Below, piece by piece: positions 33,361 through 45,612 of a stretch of DNA of 64,000 nt (within the stretch, counting starts at the first letter, position 1; every line of letters begins with the position of its first letter). This DNA comes from Chamaecrista fasciculata. Taxonomy: Eukaryota; Streptophyta; Magnoliopsida; Fabales; Fabaceae. Made by a program: the position numbers and the translations under genes. Below the pieces are notes generated by a model, which worked only from the letters and a program-made list of their open reading frames with translations, did no database searches and was not told the origin of the DNA. The DNA is taken from assembly GCA_003254925.1 (NCBI GenBank), contig QANZ01042066.1, positions 75,827 through 139,826 on the forward strand, written 5' to 3'.

Positions 33361-34058
33361 CAGCATAGTATTCATTAGGACTATAGAATACTTCTGGAGC
33401 ATGATACACATTCACCAGAGTTAGTTTCTTTCCAGAAGTAAAGTCAAGTTCCACTGTGCCTTTTCCAAGTACTTCAGCAGTTACACGGTTTCCCATAAAA
33501 TCGTGTCTGGTTCTTCACTGTAGGTCTTAAACAGGCTCTTATTATTGCAAATGTGGACTGTTGCTCCAGAATCCAAAAACCAGTCATGATTTTTTATTGT
33601 AGGAGATGCCATATTTATTTCTGTTATCATAGCCACCATCTCTTGGACAAAACTTTCTACTAAATTCACTTTCTCTGTGTTCCCAGAATTTGCAGAATTA
33701 AAATTCTTTCCTGCTTTCTTAAATCTGCATTCACGAATAACACGGTTTTTCTTTCCACAATGGAAACATATCAAATCTGTTCTACTTTTGAAAGGTTTCT
33801 TTGAAACGTTCAGATTTTTATTGTCTCTATTGTGATTCTTGTGACTAATGAAATTAACAGTAGAGTTTGAAGAATTGAAAAATGCTTCTCGAGCACGAGT
33901 TTCTGTTTCAATTTGAAGATGAGATCGAAATTGTTCTAAAGTTAATTTGTAGAAGAATGCAAAATTTTCTTTCTATAACTAATTATTCCAAAAAGCAGAA
34001 AGTTTAGCCAAAATCGCACTAATCTGTAGTGCATCAGGAATCACAACTTCCTTTATTT
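33361..34058 (-). pseudogene. Copia gag-protease fragment
   Basis: Reading on the minus strand: IPDALQISAILAKL (gag), LEQFRSHLQIETETRAREA, then the zinc knuckle CFHCGKKNRVIREC, in which the His is Arg, and the protease site WFLDSGATVHICNN. After a frameshift near 33495 comes TAEVLGKGTVELDFTSGKK. Several stops occur, including two near 33970. RT, integrase and the 5' LTR are missing. The fragment replaces DNA that is continuous in the related block near 54060. Confidence 0.75.
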
Positions 34059-34672
34059 TCCTTCATTCTCCTTTGATGTTTAATGTGTATGTACTCTTTT
34101 TGTATGTCAATTTGAATGAAACAATATTTTTTTCAAAAATAGCGATATTTCGTTTTCATTTTCCTCTAAAAAGTGTGAACATTGAAAAAGATATATCCAC
34201 TAGTTTGTGGAATGAGTATGCATGGGTTTAACCACTTTAACGATTAGTCAATGAGCTAGTTAATAGCACGTTTCTTTAGTGTAAAAGGGACTTATTAGCA
34301 AATAATAAATTACATTTCGTTGATGAAAATTCCAGAACAATGACTATTTCATACGTCATCAAGAAAATATTTAAATATATGACCAATGAAATAATAATAT
34401 GTCATGACATCTCTCTATTCTCATTATATATAAAGCATTTACATTTGGCTAAATTACATAGATTTTCTTCATGCATCATATTATTATATGCATGAAAATA
34501 GTCTTCGGAAGTAGATAGGAATTTTCTTTTTTTGGAGAATTTTCTCAAGGATCCAGGATTATATAATATTGTCCCAAGATATTGTTGATGTTTATGTAAC
34601 ATTTATTTTTGGCCAAAATTAATATAAAGATTTTCGTCAGTTTAATTAATAAAAGGTTACATATATAACAAT
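34059..34672. other. Duplicated non-coding block, part of S2
   Basis: 34062-34480 and 34530-34660 are reverse complements of about 53530-54045 and 52790-52930. Shared words include CCTTTGATGTTTAAT, GACTAATCGTTAA and TTTATGTAACATTT. No gene is seen. Confidence 0.65.
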
Positions 34673-36120
34673 TGTTGAATTTTGTGGGCTAAATATTCGC
34701 CCATGTGGGAGTCCAATTGAGTTATGGGTTAACTCATCGGAATATGGGCTATTTTAATGAAGTCTCACATCGGATAGTTAGTAGTTGGGAGCTTTTCCAT
34801 TCTCCTATAAATAGGAGTGATTCCCCATCATTCAAGTTGCTCAAGTCCATGAGTTGTATTGGGGGCTCTCATATTGAGAGAACCCACATAGTTATATTTT
34901 CTCCTCTCTTAGAGTTATTCTTCCGAGATCAGTCGTGGAAACATGGTTCTAGCTCTAGTAGGTAGAGTCTCACCGTTTGGTAGAGTTCGTGACGAGGAGA
35001 TCAACGTTTGGAGATCAGTCATGGTGGGCCCAACCGCCACTAAGGGCTGCCGATGGCAACTTTCGCCACCGTGCGTGGTGGAGGAGACGGCCTTTTACCG
35101 CCGTTAGTGGCTGCGACTGCCACCGTCCACCGGAATTGACTGGTGGCAGGCAGGGAGAGGCTCGTCGATGACTGGCGAGGCTGTCACGTGTTAACCAGTC
35201 AACGTTGGCCGTTGACTTTTATGTGCGAATTTTGTTCGTGCGTAACTTCTTTGTTTTAGCTCTGTTTTTGACGATCTTTAGGTCATTTTTCTCAATTTTC
35301 AAGACGAATCCAAATATAGGGAGAAACTAGGGAAAATCAGAGTCTAAGAAAAGGCATATGGCTATCTCTTGACTCATTCACATACACAACGGGAGAAAGG
35401 ATTTAAATGTTATATGACTGTTTAAATTAGATTAAGCATTTCACTCGAGTAGGAGTTGAGGGTAGTTTATGGCAGATCCGTAACCTCAAAAGTAAATGCT
35501 TATCTACGTGAAAATTTAAATGGTCGTAAGCATTGTAATCAAGTGGGAGTTCGTGGTCAAGCATGTGGCAGACTTCGATATCCATCTTGAATGCTTACCT
35601 AGTGGGAATCCAAAAGGGATTTTGAATAGTATGTGACTATTCTGTGAAAATTGACGAGTGATGCATAGAAAGGTGTAGGTATATTAGTTCTCTGTATGAT
35701 GAGGGTGGTTGACCCCACTTCTCGAATAAAGAGACTGTCTATATCTACACTCGTCTTGCGTTGATTACAATTTTCAATAACCGTGTGTTGTGTAATTTGG
35801 AACTGTGTAAATGTTAGCGTTTAGGATTGACTGATAATGAAACTACAAAAACCTATAGTTGTGGATCTCCATTAGGGAGAGAAACAAAATAGCGTAGTGA
35901 GATTAGTTATGACATTTAGGAAAGTACTATTCCTATTGAGAGTAGATATTGGAAATCTTGGGGTATGTCATTAAATAGTCTGGTGGTGATGCTCGGAATA
36001 CGTTATCTTAAAGCACTTTTGAATGACATCGTGCGTTGGTGATACTAGTTTGGTGATACTGTTGCCACCAAACTGAGACTGGTTTGGTGATACTGTTGCC
36101 ACCAAACTGAGACAACCCAC
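34673..36120 (+). mobile_element. Decayed Copia 5' region with LTR promoter
   Basis: Starts TGTTGAATTTTGTGGGC. A TATA box (TATAAATAG, 34806-34814) follows AGTCTCACATCGG, a pattern common in Copia LTRs. The leader (34880-35770) has GC-rich parts with no credible protein. The LTR end and PBS cannot be fixed. A 34-bp tandem duplication (CTGGTTTGGTGATACTGTTG onward) lies at about 36045-36112. Confidence 0.5.
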
Positions 36121-38700
36121 AATCAAGTTTGATGATTCTAAGATGCGCTCTCACAAGATCATTGAGACGCATCAAAGGGAGAAATCAAGCATGATTTGGG
36201 AGTAAGTGTCAGCCTGAAGACTCCCAACTGGTAAGTAGTAAGTTCAAACTATTACTAGGTCTCTTCCCTCCTCTTGGGAGCGTGTGTAGGTTATTTCAAC
36301 CTCTATTGATATCATCAAATTTCTTGAATTTGATGATATCAAACACTGCATGGTGTTAAAGGATTAGTGGCATGAGGTTGCAAAATCCATCAAGCACATA
36401 GCCTAAGTGGCTGATGCTTCTTAGAGCACAAGGCTCCAAGAACAAGGACTATGGGTCCAAGAGATCTGGTGTTAGGAAGAGAAAGGCTGAGTGTAAGGTA
36501 AGTAGCCTTGGTTCGAAAGAGAAGCAAGGGATGAAAAGAAATTTTTGACCAAGGTAAAATGGTGTTTGTATCAAAAGGACACTATGCGCGAAATAGTTTG
36601 CAGAAAATTTTCCTCTCACCCATGAGCATTGGTTCATGGAGTTCCATCGTCTGCCCAGTGGGAGCAGAAGTATCCTTGAGGGAACAAAACATCTATAAAG
36701 TAATGGGGTTAGGCGTCTACAAACTCAAGTTGCGTAGCGGCCACTCTTTGTCTTTATATATGCTATGTGTTCTAGATACTGAGCGGATCTTGTTGCGTGC
36801 TATCTCTTCGAGTGAACTTAGGACTTAATGTGATCTGCTTGTTCATCATGACTCTATAGTGTTAGGTTTTGATTTTATGACAATGGTTGTGTTGTGATAC
36901 ACCTTAGATTACATTCAAGTAGTTCAAGTAGTTGTTTTACTTGTCTTCTTTTGTGGTTGATATAACTGTTTAGTAGGACGAGTTTACTTACTGGCGTAGG
37001 AGAATTTGAGAGGACAAATTCCCAATGTCAATTTGTAAACATTTCCTTACAAACAAAACAACTTGAAAACCATTAAGTCATTAAATCAGAAGTTCTGTCT
37101 TCATCAAATTAGTCCACGCGGACATCAGTAGTCCGACGAGCATGTGAGAGCCAAGGCAAAGGGCCTTGTATTTTCTCACTATTGTGTGATGAAAATGGAA
37201 TAGTTAGATAGCTAACCATTCCATATACTCTATAGCAAATGGGTTGCTTTAGGAGTAGGTTAAACTGATAATGGCTTAGGTGGGCATCCCCATCGGGTGA
37301 TGTCTCACTAAAGACCATTTTTGTGCTTAACCATTTGCTCTCTGATTCTGTGAGCATGATTCCTTATGAGGACTACTTGGGTAAAAGACGTAATTAGAGT
37401 GTCCTAAGACCATGAGGGTTCATAGCACAATTGATCCTTCCCAGTAGTGTGGGAAGCTTGCCCTTAGAGGCAAGTAGTTTATCTCATTGAGGTAGCTTGG
37501 TCACTAAAAAGGATACATCTTCATTAGCGAGGATGAAGACCCTGCAGTCACAGAATTTGAGTCTAAGGATTTAACATTGCTTAAGACTAACTTTTCTAGC
37601 AAGGGAAATGGATTTTGGAATGTGCACCTTCGTTGAGAGGAGAAGGACTAGCAACACACCGACAGAAGCGTATAGATGCACCTCCAGTTGCTAAGTCCAG
37701 TGGGAGTGATGCTTACGAGAAGCATGTGTCCTACAGAGCACAATCTAAGGTGAGTACTAGAGTAGTAGTAACTCTCATGTGAAGAAGAGCCTAAGATAGT
37801 TCAAAAAGGCTCTCTCCATCCCTGCTAGTAAATAGTGGACTATAGCGATGAAAAAAAGATGACGAAGTCTATAAGGATAGACCAAGTACAAGACTTGGTG
37901 GATCTACCCTGTGTTGCAAGGCATTTTGAGAACAATTGTGCTCTCAAAAGTAAAGGGAGGCAGATGGGTCAAATGACCACTACTAGGCACATTAAGCAGT
38001 AAAGAGGTTTACGTGACAAGAAGGTATCGAAAGTGTCGAAGCTTTCCCGTCTGTTGTGTGGACAAAGTATTGATTCTAGCTTCGGTCAATAGTTTAAGTC
38101 TGGGAGTACATCCATTGGATGTCAAGACCATTTACTTGAATGACAACCTAGGTGAAGGGTTTACATGCATGAGCATGTAGATTTTGTGGCAAGAGGCCAG
38201 GAGCACAAATGTGCTAACTCAAGTGATCTGTCAAGATCTCGCACCTTGATCTAAACTCGTGGTAATTTACCACTTAGTCCATGTCAAGAAAGTTGAGAGT
38301 ATTTCATTACCCTCACACCGTGTGTAGAAGACAAATGGTTAGCTAGAAACAACATATGAGCTGCTCCAACCATTTAAAATGGTTATCCTATCATCTTTTA
38401 AGATGAAGGAAATGGGTTAGATAGTGGGAGCCTAGATTCATAGAGATTGCTCTAAGAATTAGCTTACTTTGTCACAAGAATCCTACATAGAAGAGATTCT
38501 TGGTAGATTCTTTGTGAGAGAATTTGAACCGCGGTGGTGCCTTAGTAGAAAAGGCAAGAGTTGAGTCTTGCTTTATGCCTTTAGACTAAGTCGGAGATGG
38601 AGTCATGAAGATGAATTCCCACACATGCGGTTGGTAGCTTGAAGTACAATGAGGATTGTACTCGCTTTGACGCACCTTTTTGTAGTCGACTTAGTGAGAC
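36121..38700 (+). pseudogene. Decayed Copia gag-pol
   Basis: Many stops and shifts, but landmarks appear in Copia order. At about 36690-36800 a KVMGLGVYKLKLRSGH block matches the gag/protease-integrase linker. At about 38115-38200 is the RT block DVKTIYLND followed by a decayed EEIYM-like part. At 38400-38540 a MKEMG block is followed by IHRDCSKN, LSQESYIEEIL and GRFF, then at 38620-38690 the end of RT / start of RNase H. No 3' LTR is seen; the Athila-type piece begins directly after. Confidence 0.6.
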
Positions 38701-38739
38701 GTTATTAGTCAAATCTAGACGAAAATTTTTCTCCAAATG

Positions 38740-39146
38740 AATATTATAATTGTTATAATCATAATTATAATTATACTTATGATTCTTCCTCTAATTATAA
38801 TAATTCTTCTTATAATGATTATGATTGCTATAATCCTTCCAACTCTTATAATTATAATCATTCTCTAATTATTATTCTCCTAGTCATTATTGCCCACCTA
38901 GGTCAAACGACACTCAACTTCTCATAAGAAAGTTTGAAGAATCCGATGCGCGAACTTCAAAGAAATTTGAAGATTTCGAAAATAGGATTACTCATCTTTC
39001 TAACAAAGTGGGCCTTCTGAAGTTTGGACACGGATCTTGAAAGCTCAATCGTTCGAATGGCCAAAACTAAGGAGAGCAAACCATCATGCGAGGACGTTAG
39101 CAATAACAAGGATAAGGAATTGGAGCTAGTCAAGGAAGATAGTTAA
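38740..39146 (+). pseudogene. C-terminal part of an Athila-type gag
   Basis: A Tyr/Asn/Ser-rich repeat (38750-38890, built from TATAAT words) is followed by SNDTQLLIRKFEESD and KKFEDFENRITHLSNKV. The TQLLIR block matches the end of the gag at 43061-44189. The upstream gag is missing. Confidence 0.5.
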
Positions 39147-39965
39147 AATGAGGATTGGCATGACACACAACAACCCGATCCTATTGGACCTAGTGATACT
39201 TACGTCAGTACCTCTGACTTATTAGATTACCTCAATTGCAATCATGACCACGAGCCCAAAACCACATTTCATAGTATCGATGCAGTACTCAACGCATATA
39301 ACAAGATTTTGAGTAAGCAAAAAGGCATGGTGTTGGAGCAAGTAGAAGAAACTCTAGAAGGAGACGAAGAATCAGCCAAGGAAAGTCTCAAAGATGGAGG
39401 TAACACGGCTTTGATTGATCATTCTATTTCTGTTACCCCTCTTTCCTTTTCTTGTGATGAAACAGGTAAGCAATGTCGTGAGGAAGTTGGAACTAAATTG
39501 GAGGACTTTGATCTTCTCGATTATGATGAATCTCTCCTCTCTACCCAATTACCTGACATAGATAGCCCTTGCGAATGCAATGGTGGGCCCTGCAAATATT
39601 GTCAAGAAATTGATGATTGGCTCACCATGGATCAAAACACCTTGGAACCAGCTGAAGTTTCCAAGGACAAGGTGCTAGAAGAAGAAGAAGAATTCAAAGA
39701 AGAATTCGAGAATCCACCTTCGCAAGGAATTTGCGAACAACTTGAAATAGAGAAGTCTCCTCTCGCTCATATTGATTTTGTTATTCTTGACCCTATTTTC
39801 ACATCATCCTCTATTTATAATTATATTTCTTTATGTGGTATAGGTGTGAAGGAAACTATTAAAGAGGAGCAAGCTGACCATAGGGAGGGGAACTTCATAC
39901 GTTCCCTCGAGTGCCGACGCCTCCTGCCCCTCTGGATTTTCAAAGAGAATTTGAAGCCGGATTAA
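39147..39965 (+). CDS. Acidic ORF in an Athila-type element, unknown function
   Basis: Open for about 272 codons after a TAA at 39144-39146. The first ATG is at 39327, within AKGMVLEQVEE-like sequence, but similar composition extends upstream (TYVSTSDLLDYLNC), so the true start may be upstream in the gag frame. The protein is very acidic (EEEEEFKEEFENP) and has a Cys cluster CECNGGPCKYCQ at about 39570-39606, spaced CxCx4CxxC. It ends FKENLKPD. It lies between the gag end and a GTGTGGGGGAG tract, where an autonomous element would have pol, so it may be the gag C-terminus or an extra ORF of a non-autonomous derivative. No family recognised. Its intactness among dead neighbours is notable. Confidence 0.5.
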   Translation, partial: NEDWHDTQQPDPIGPSDTYVSTSDLLDYLNCNHDHEPKTTFHSIDAVLNAYNKILSKQKGMVLEQVEETLEGDEESAKESLKDGGNTALIDHSISVTPLSFSCDETGKQCREEVGTKLEDFDLLDYDESLLSTQLPDIDSPCECNGGPCKYCQEIDDWLTMDQNTLEPAEVSKDKVLEEEEEFKEEFENPPSQGICEQLEIEKSPLAHIDFVILDPIFTSSSIYNYISLCGIGVKETIKEEQADHREGNFIRSLECRRLLPLWIFKENLKPD

Positions 39966-40032
39966 GCTTCAAGTTGTTTCTTCTTCCCACTTATCACTTA
40001 TTCATTATTTCTAATTTTATTTTGCGAGATAA

Positions 40033-40064
40033 GTGTGTGTGTGTGTGTGTGGGGGGGGGGGGGG
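40033..40064. repeat. (GT)n(G)n microsatellite
   Basis: GT repeat followed by a run of 16 or so G. The length is prone to sequencing error. Confidence 0.85.
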
Positions 40065-40271
40065 AACAACTCCAATATGTTAGTTTTTATTGCTTTTAGT
40101 ATTTTATTTTTTTTTGTTTATTTCGTTTTCATTTGGTTGACCAAAGTGATTTGATCAGCCCAAGTTATTTTATTGTTTTCAATTTTTAAACTTTCATTTT
40201 TTATTTGTTTTTGATTTTGTGTCAAAACTCCATGATCATTACCATATGAACTCTTAAGAATAAGCTATTAA

Positions 40272-40322
40272 AAAATAATAATAATAAATAAATAAATAAA
40301 TAAAAAATAAAAAAAATAATGG
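40272..40322. repeat. (AATA)n microsatellite
   Basis: AATAAT and AAATAAAT units in the 3' region of the Athila-type element. Confidence 0.7.
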
Positions 40323-40544
40323 TACATGTGCATTGATCATTAGGTAGTAAATAATTTTCTTCTAACTATTTCTTGAAATTGATCAGCTCAATTGATAGTC
40401 TAGCGTAAAAATTTTCTTCCATTATTTTTATATCCTCAAGATATTCTCGTTGACAAATTATTTAATATTTTCCCAATTGTTAAATTTCCTCGTCTCTTTC
40501 CCTTATTATTTTATTGACCTTTAACATTGAGGAAAATGTGTTCT

Positions 40545-40655
40545 TCTAAGTGTGGGGGAGAGAGGAGTAAATTCACACTCTGACCTTGGTTCTTTACTCC
40601 CATTTGATTCTAACATTGGGGACAATGTTAAGTCTTAAGTGTGGGGGAGAGGAGT
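40545..40655 (+). promoter_or_regulatory. Two GTGTGGGGGAG purine tracts
   Basis: CTAAGTGTGGGGGAGAGAGGAG near 40549 and TTAAGTGTGGGGGAGAGGAG near 40640, each after an ACATTGRGGA word. Such tracts are typical of the 3' part of Athila-type elements and may act as polypurine tracts. Confidence 0.5.
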
Positions 40656-41453
40656 AAGTTAGAGTAACTTACATTTTGGTTTACCCAAAAATTATTTTCG
40701 CTATTTTGGTGTTTGATTTAAATAATCTACACTTCTATTTTTCACTTTTTGAGTAGAATTCAAATTAGTTGAATTTTTAATATGTTTTAAGTCTTGAGTG
40801 AACAATTTCATATTTGTGATAAGAGTTTAGTCTTAGTTGTTTTCTATAGCCTGAGAATAATCTAAGTAATTTTCTAAGTTTAGTAGTATTGTTTGATTTT
40901 TATAGACCAATTTGAGAGAAACCCAGCCTAGTTGGAAGTTTAAGCCTAAATATTTCGTATCTTTTGAGTGACATTTTAGTCTCTTAGTTTTGTTTTCTCT
41001 AGAACTTGTCTTAATTCTTGGTTAAAGCTTTATGTGATTAAATATCCTTAATATGATAGAGGCACTTGTTTCTTCAACCCTTTATCCCAAACACTAGCTA
41101 GTACCATATATATATCCTCTGTTAGCCCCTTTCAGCCTATACTCTAAAGTGTACTTCTAAATGTTCTCATAAAGATGGACTTTTCAATTCAACTCTCAAA
41201 GGTGAATTTAGCTAGCAAATATTAGAAAAAAAAAAAAAGAAGAAAAGATCTCGAGAAAAAGAAAAAAAATTATATTAGTTGAGCAAAAATATCAAAAGTA
41301 TCTTTGAGAAAGCTCAAAAGTGTTCAAAGTATTATCATAAGAGCTTATCAAGAGAAAAGACTGGTCAGTCAAAAGAATAGAGTCCTGAACCATATGACTC
41401 AAATGAGCCTTACAGTGAATAAAGTGGAATAAAGTGGATAAAATAGGTTAATT
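40656..41453. other. Athila-type 3' region, non-coding
   Basis: AT-rich, no protein-like frame. It could be the beginning of a long LTR if the purine tract at 40640 is the real PPT. Confidence 0.4.
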
Positions 41454-42856
41454 AGACCAATTAATATGCTAAGGGATGCACCAAGGTATGGTGGAAAAAA
41501 GTGGATAAAATAGGTTAATTATCGTTTATTTATTGTATTTTATAAATAGGTGCTATTTAATGGGTTTTTAGTGTTTCAGATATTCAAACAGGGTCTAACC
41601 AATGGGAATCATCTAGAATCAACGAGAAGATATCAAGTCGCACAAGATATTGTTGTGCCTCCACGTGAGCCGCCGGCGCAAGGATGGTATATCCTGCGGC
41701 GCAAGTATCTGAGGAGAGTATGACGTTAGCAAGTAAGCTTCAGCGCAATATTGTGTTGCGCCGTCTCTTGCGCCAACGGCCCAAGAGGGAAATCTCGCGG
41801 CGCACATTAATTGGAAGCATGGAAATATATTTTGGACGACTAAGATTCAAGATACAAAGAAATCGAAATATCACAGATATTTCGGTGCGTCATCATGTTG
41901 AGCCGCCGGCGCAAGCAACGACCGAAGTCCAAAATCGTTCCTTGACTTGCGGACCAAGCACCCTGCTCAGTACTATAAATAAAGAGCGCCATTCCACACT
42001 CAAATCATCCCGAGAAACGCCCCAACACCTCAACTGGTGGCAGAATAGATTAGAGTGGAGTAGCTGTCAATAGGTCTCTATGATGAGAACCTAAACGTTA
42101 TCATCATAGAGGAGTATCATGAAGGAAGCCAGAGTTCATCGTTCTTCATAGTCCAGGGAGTTGTTGTTTAATTATGCTTCTTCGTTAATTGTTCTTAGAT
42201 CTAAGTGTTTTATTTCAAAGTACAATTATATGTTTGATTGATAGTTCAATACTTTGTTAGAGAATGAGACCTTGATATTCTTGGAGTATATCTCTCTCTC
42301 GATTAATAAAGTTGCTCTTTTAGGGTTTGCTAGGGAGTGTTCTATCTAACTTATAAATATAATTAGTATTTTTCTTATATTTGTTTAATTGTTCTGATGT
42401 GGCAATAACATAGATTGCCCCGAAGAGCTTTGACAAATTGCTCATAACCTAGTTTGGCTGAGTGATCGATCCTAATCTTATATCTTTCACCATTTTTCTT
42501 AGTTATATTCGAAGTTTCGATAATACCTTTGAATATGGTTTGTTGCATAATTAAAGTGACACTTCAATCTCATATCTTTATGAACTAGGATGGTGGAATT
42601 CATGATTATTCTCTAGGATATCTTTATATTACTGTTTGTTCCTCATTTATATAATTGTTATTATATCTATCTTTATAGCCTCACCTAAGTTCATAGATAT
42701 TCATATAAATAATAGTTGTCTTTAACCACGAAGTTCCGCGAGAGATTCGACCTTGGGTTAGCATCTATACTATATTTTAATAAATATAGTTTATACTTAC
42801 GAGGCTCGAGTATAAATTTAATTTGACGTGTTTGAAACCTTACGACGGGTGTCCGC
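41454..42856 (+). repeat. Athila-type LTR (3' copy), plus orientation
   Basis: Shares AGACCAATTAATAT, ATAAATAGGTGCTA and GAATCATCTAGAATCAACGA with 60907-61826, and ends TTACGACGGGTGTCCGC. A TATA box (CTATAAATAAAG) lies near 41973-41984. The GC-rich part 41640-41950 has repeated CCGGCGCAAG and GGCGCAAG words. The end abuts a reversed gag without a visible target duplication. Confidence 0.65.
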
Positions 42857-44189
42857 GATTAGTTTCCTATTGGCTTGTTTCCTCTAAAATGATGGCATGA
42901 ACTGCCTTAGAACTAATAGGGGTACTTACGTTATTTACTATAGAGTGGAAACTCTCTTCAGTCTCGGTTATTCGGACAACTGTGAGTCTAAGATCTTCGT
43001 GCTTATTCCTCCTGATGTCCATTTCCCTAGAAAGATGATCAGTCCTATTCCCGAATTCTTCTAATTTCTTATGAGGAGTTGAGTGTCAGTTTCGGTCGAA
43101 GAGAAATTTTGTCTTGAAGGTGCTGGAGTGTTGAAGTGTTGATTATGAAAGGTATTTCCTGATCCTACTCCAGAACTAAATCTATTGTCGTATCTTTGTT
43201 CTCTTCTAGGAAATTGATTGGGGCCTTGGTGATACATGGCCAACACTTCCTCATGTTGATGTGGACATTCCCTACTTCCATGTGATCGTGAATCACACAC
43301 AGAACAAGGGGCGGTCATTAGAGCTAATGTTTTGGGCAAAGCGGCCATCTTGGCATTCATTTCTCTGACAGCTATGGTTAGACTATCCATGTCTGAAGCC
43401 AACTTCTCCATCATCGGGTCTGAATCTGTTGCTACTATTCCCTTTACTGCATGGCTACGTCTTCTATGATTTTCTCGATTCAAAGCGATTTCCTTAATTA
43501 AGTCCCATGTGGTTTCTACATCTAACTTAGTAATAGATCCATTAGACGACATCAATTTGATTGGCCTCGTCGTCTAGGAGTCCACTACAAAAGTATTCCA
43601 CTATTTGTTCCTCAGTGTATTGTTGTTTAGCGGCTGATGCTTTAGCTTCGGGAAAGTATTTATTTAAGAACGATCTTATGAGGTTTTCCCAAGATAGATA
43701 AGCTATCCTTTCATATGTGCCCAAGTGAGTGTACCATTCTAGCGCCTTACCGTCGAGGGTGAGATGGAAAACTTTCCACATTACATCCTCTATGCTTGGT
43801 GCTAGAGGTTTCATGGTTCAACAGTGAAGATAAAGATTGTTTAAATGTGTGTACGGGTTTTCACTGGCCAAACCGTGAAACTTAGGTAGTCCATTGAAGA
43901 GTGGACCTTTAATCTCAAAATCCGTTTGGATTTGAGGAAGCACATTCTGTTGAGCTTCATATTGCTCATTAGATTAGGAAGCCTCTCTAATAGATCTTCT
44001 AGGTCTAGGATGTCCATAGTCTAGACCTTGCTCTTGGCAGACTACTCCGCATTCCTAGTTTACCACCCAAGGGTTATTACCTGAGTTTTCTGCCATTTCA
44101 GTTTCTTTCCTACTTTTCCTAAGGGATCTAAGGGTTTTCTCTAATTCCAAATCTAAGGGAACTATAGAATCATTAGATTTCCTAGGCAT
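42857..44189 (-). pseudogene. Athila-type gag, minus orientation
   Basis: Starts at ATG 44187-44189 (MPRKSNDSIV). It contains GPLFNGLPKFHG, then a TGA where the plus copy at 62 kb has CGA, then MKPLAPSIEDVMWKVFHLTLDGKALEWY and YLSWENLIRSFLNKYFPEAKA. A deletion of about 80-90 bp at AAQQ/YTEEQ removes DNA present at 62545-62630. A 2-bp deletion near 43545 shifts frame into ETTWDLIKEIALNREN, a Cys/His segment CSVCDSRSHGSRECPH (zinc-knuckle-like), and TDTQLLIRN. Gag-like sequence continues to about 42857. No protease or RT follows. Confidence 0.75.
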
Positions 44190-44300
44190 ATACTAGAAAA
44201 ATAAAAATAAAAGGAAAGGAAAACAAAACAAAACAAAACAAAAATAAAACAAAAATGAAAAAAAGTAATCACAATTTTCTTACGAACTCAAGAAAGAGTT

Positions 44301-44317
44301 CCCCAGCAACGGCGCCA
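44301..44317 (-). promoter_or_regulatory. Primer binding site (tRNA-Asp type), minus copy
   Basis: The minus strand reads TGGCGCCGTTGCTGGGG, the known Athila/Tat-style PBS, five bases from the LTR end GCATCA. Confidence 0.75.
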
Positions 44318-44321
44318 AATT

Positions 44322-45612
44322 TGATGCGAGCACCCGTCGTAAGGTGCTCTTGACAATCAAATTAATAATACTTGAGCCTCACAAGTATTACTATATATTA
44401 ATATATAGTATAGATGCTAACCCAAGGTCGAATCTCTCGCGGAACTCAATGTGATGAGATCTAAGAGAACTGTGATCGGAGATGAGGTTTGTAGTTTTAA
44501 TTGGTAAAAGTGATAATAATTATATATGCAATTGAGCTAAATTTGATGAGGTTTGTAGTTTTAATTGGAGTAAACTACCAAATTGGTCCCTGGATTATTG
44601 GCTTGCTGACAGATTGGTCCCCGAATTTAGGAAATTGACAAATAGGTCCCCGAATTTTTCTAAAGAGTCAAATAGGTACCCAAATTTTTCTAACGTTAGT
44701 CAAATAGGTCCCCGAATAACATGCACAGAAGGACCTATTTGACAAATGTTAGAAAAATTCGGGGACCTATTTGACTCGTTAGAAAAATTCGGGGATCTAT
44801 TTGTCAATTTCCTAAATTCGGGGACCAATCTGTCAGCGAGTCAATAATCCAGGGACCAATTTAGTAGTTTACTCGTTTTAATTGGTAAAAGTATTACTAT
44901 ATATTAAAAGTGATAATAATTATACTTGAGAGAAAACTTTGAGATGGACTATCATAGTTCATTAATGATAAAGAGGAGATAATTAATTTGCATTATATAA
45001 CCACATCCAATAATGTATTTAATAATCATAAATACTAATTATATAAATGAAGTGCAATCCACCCTAGTTATAGGAAATGCTATTGTCATCTTAAAATATA
45101 TTAGCAATGAAAGAAATGACGAAAGTGACCGGGCACCCGTCGTAAGGTGCCCTGAGAACTAACCTATGGTCGAATCTCTCACGGAACTCGATGTGATGAG
45201 ATCTAAGAGAACTGTGATTGAAGGTGAAGTTTGTAGTTTGATTGTTAAAGTAATGATTAATATGAATATAATTGATAAAAATAATACTTGAGAGAAAACC
45301 TTTAAGATGGACTATCATAGTTCATTAATGATAAAGAGTAGATAATTGAGTTGCATTATTTAACCATATCCAGTGATGTATTTAGGACCATAAATACTAA
45401 TCATATAAGTGAAGTGCAATCCACCCTAGTTATAGGAAATGCTATTGCATCCTCAAATGTACGAGCAAATAAAGTAATGGCGAAAGATATAGAATTAGGA
45501 TGGATAACTCAACCAAAACTGAGCAATTGAGGATTTGTCATTAACCTTTCAAAGAAATCTCTATTATTCCAGATCAATCCAATGAACAAATAGTATTTAA
45601 AGAACAATCCTA
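44322..45612 (-). repeat. Athila-type 5' LTR part, reversed, with internal tandem duplication
   Basis: The LTR end (TGATGCGAGCACCCGTCGTA on the plus strand) occurs at 44322 and its relative CGGGCACCCGTCGTAAGGTG again near 45131. Two successive copies of the same LTR portion follow (shared GATGGACTATCATAGTTCAT at about 44943 and 45305). Homology to the 61 kb LTR stops at about 45612, so U3 is missing. An M1 element is inserted at 44568-44874. Confidence 0.65.
44568..44874. mobile_element. M1-family MITE, 307 bp, perfect 10-bp TSD
   Basis: Ends GAGTAAACTACC and AGTAGTTTACTC, flanked by GTTTTAATTG at 44558-44567 and 44875-44884. The arms carry CAAATAGGTCCCCGAATTTT phrases, as in the large element at 5154-7524, but without telomere-like repeats. 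It is inserted in the reversed Athila LTR. Confidence 0.85.

Noticed and set aside
34977-35171. Arg/Trp-rich 64-codon frame
   Set aside because: Lies in the GC-rich leader of a decayed Copia element; no start context or family.
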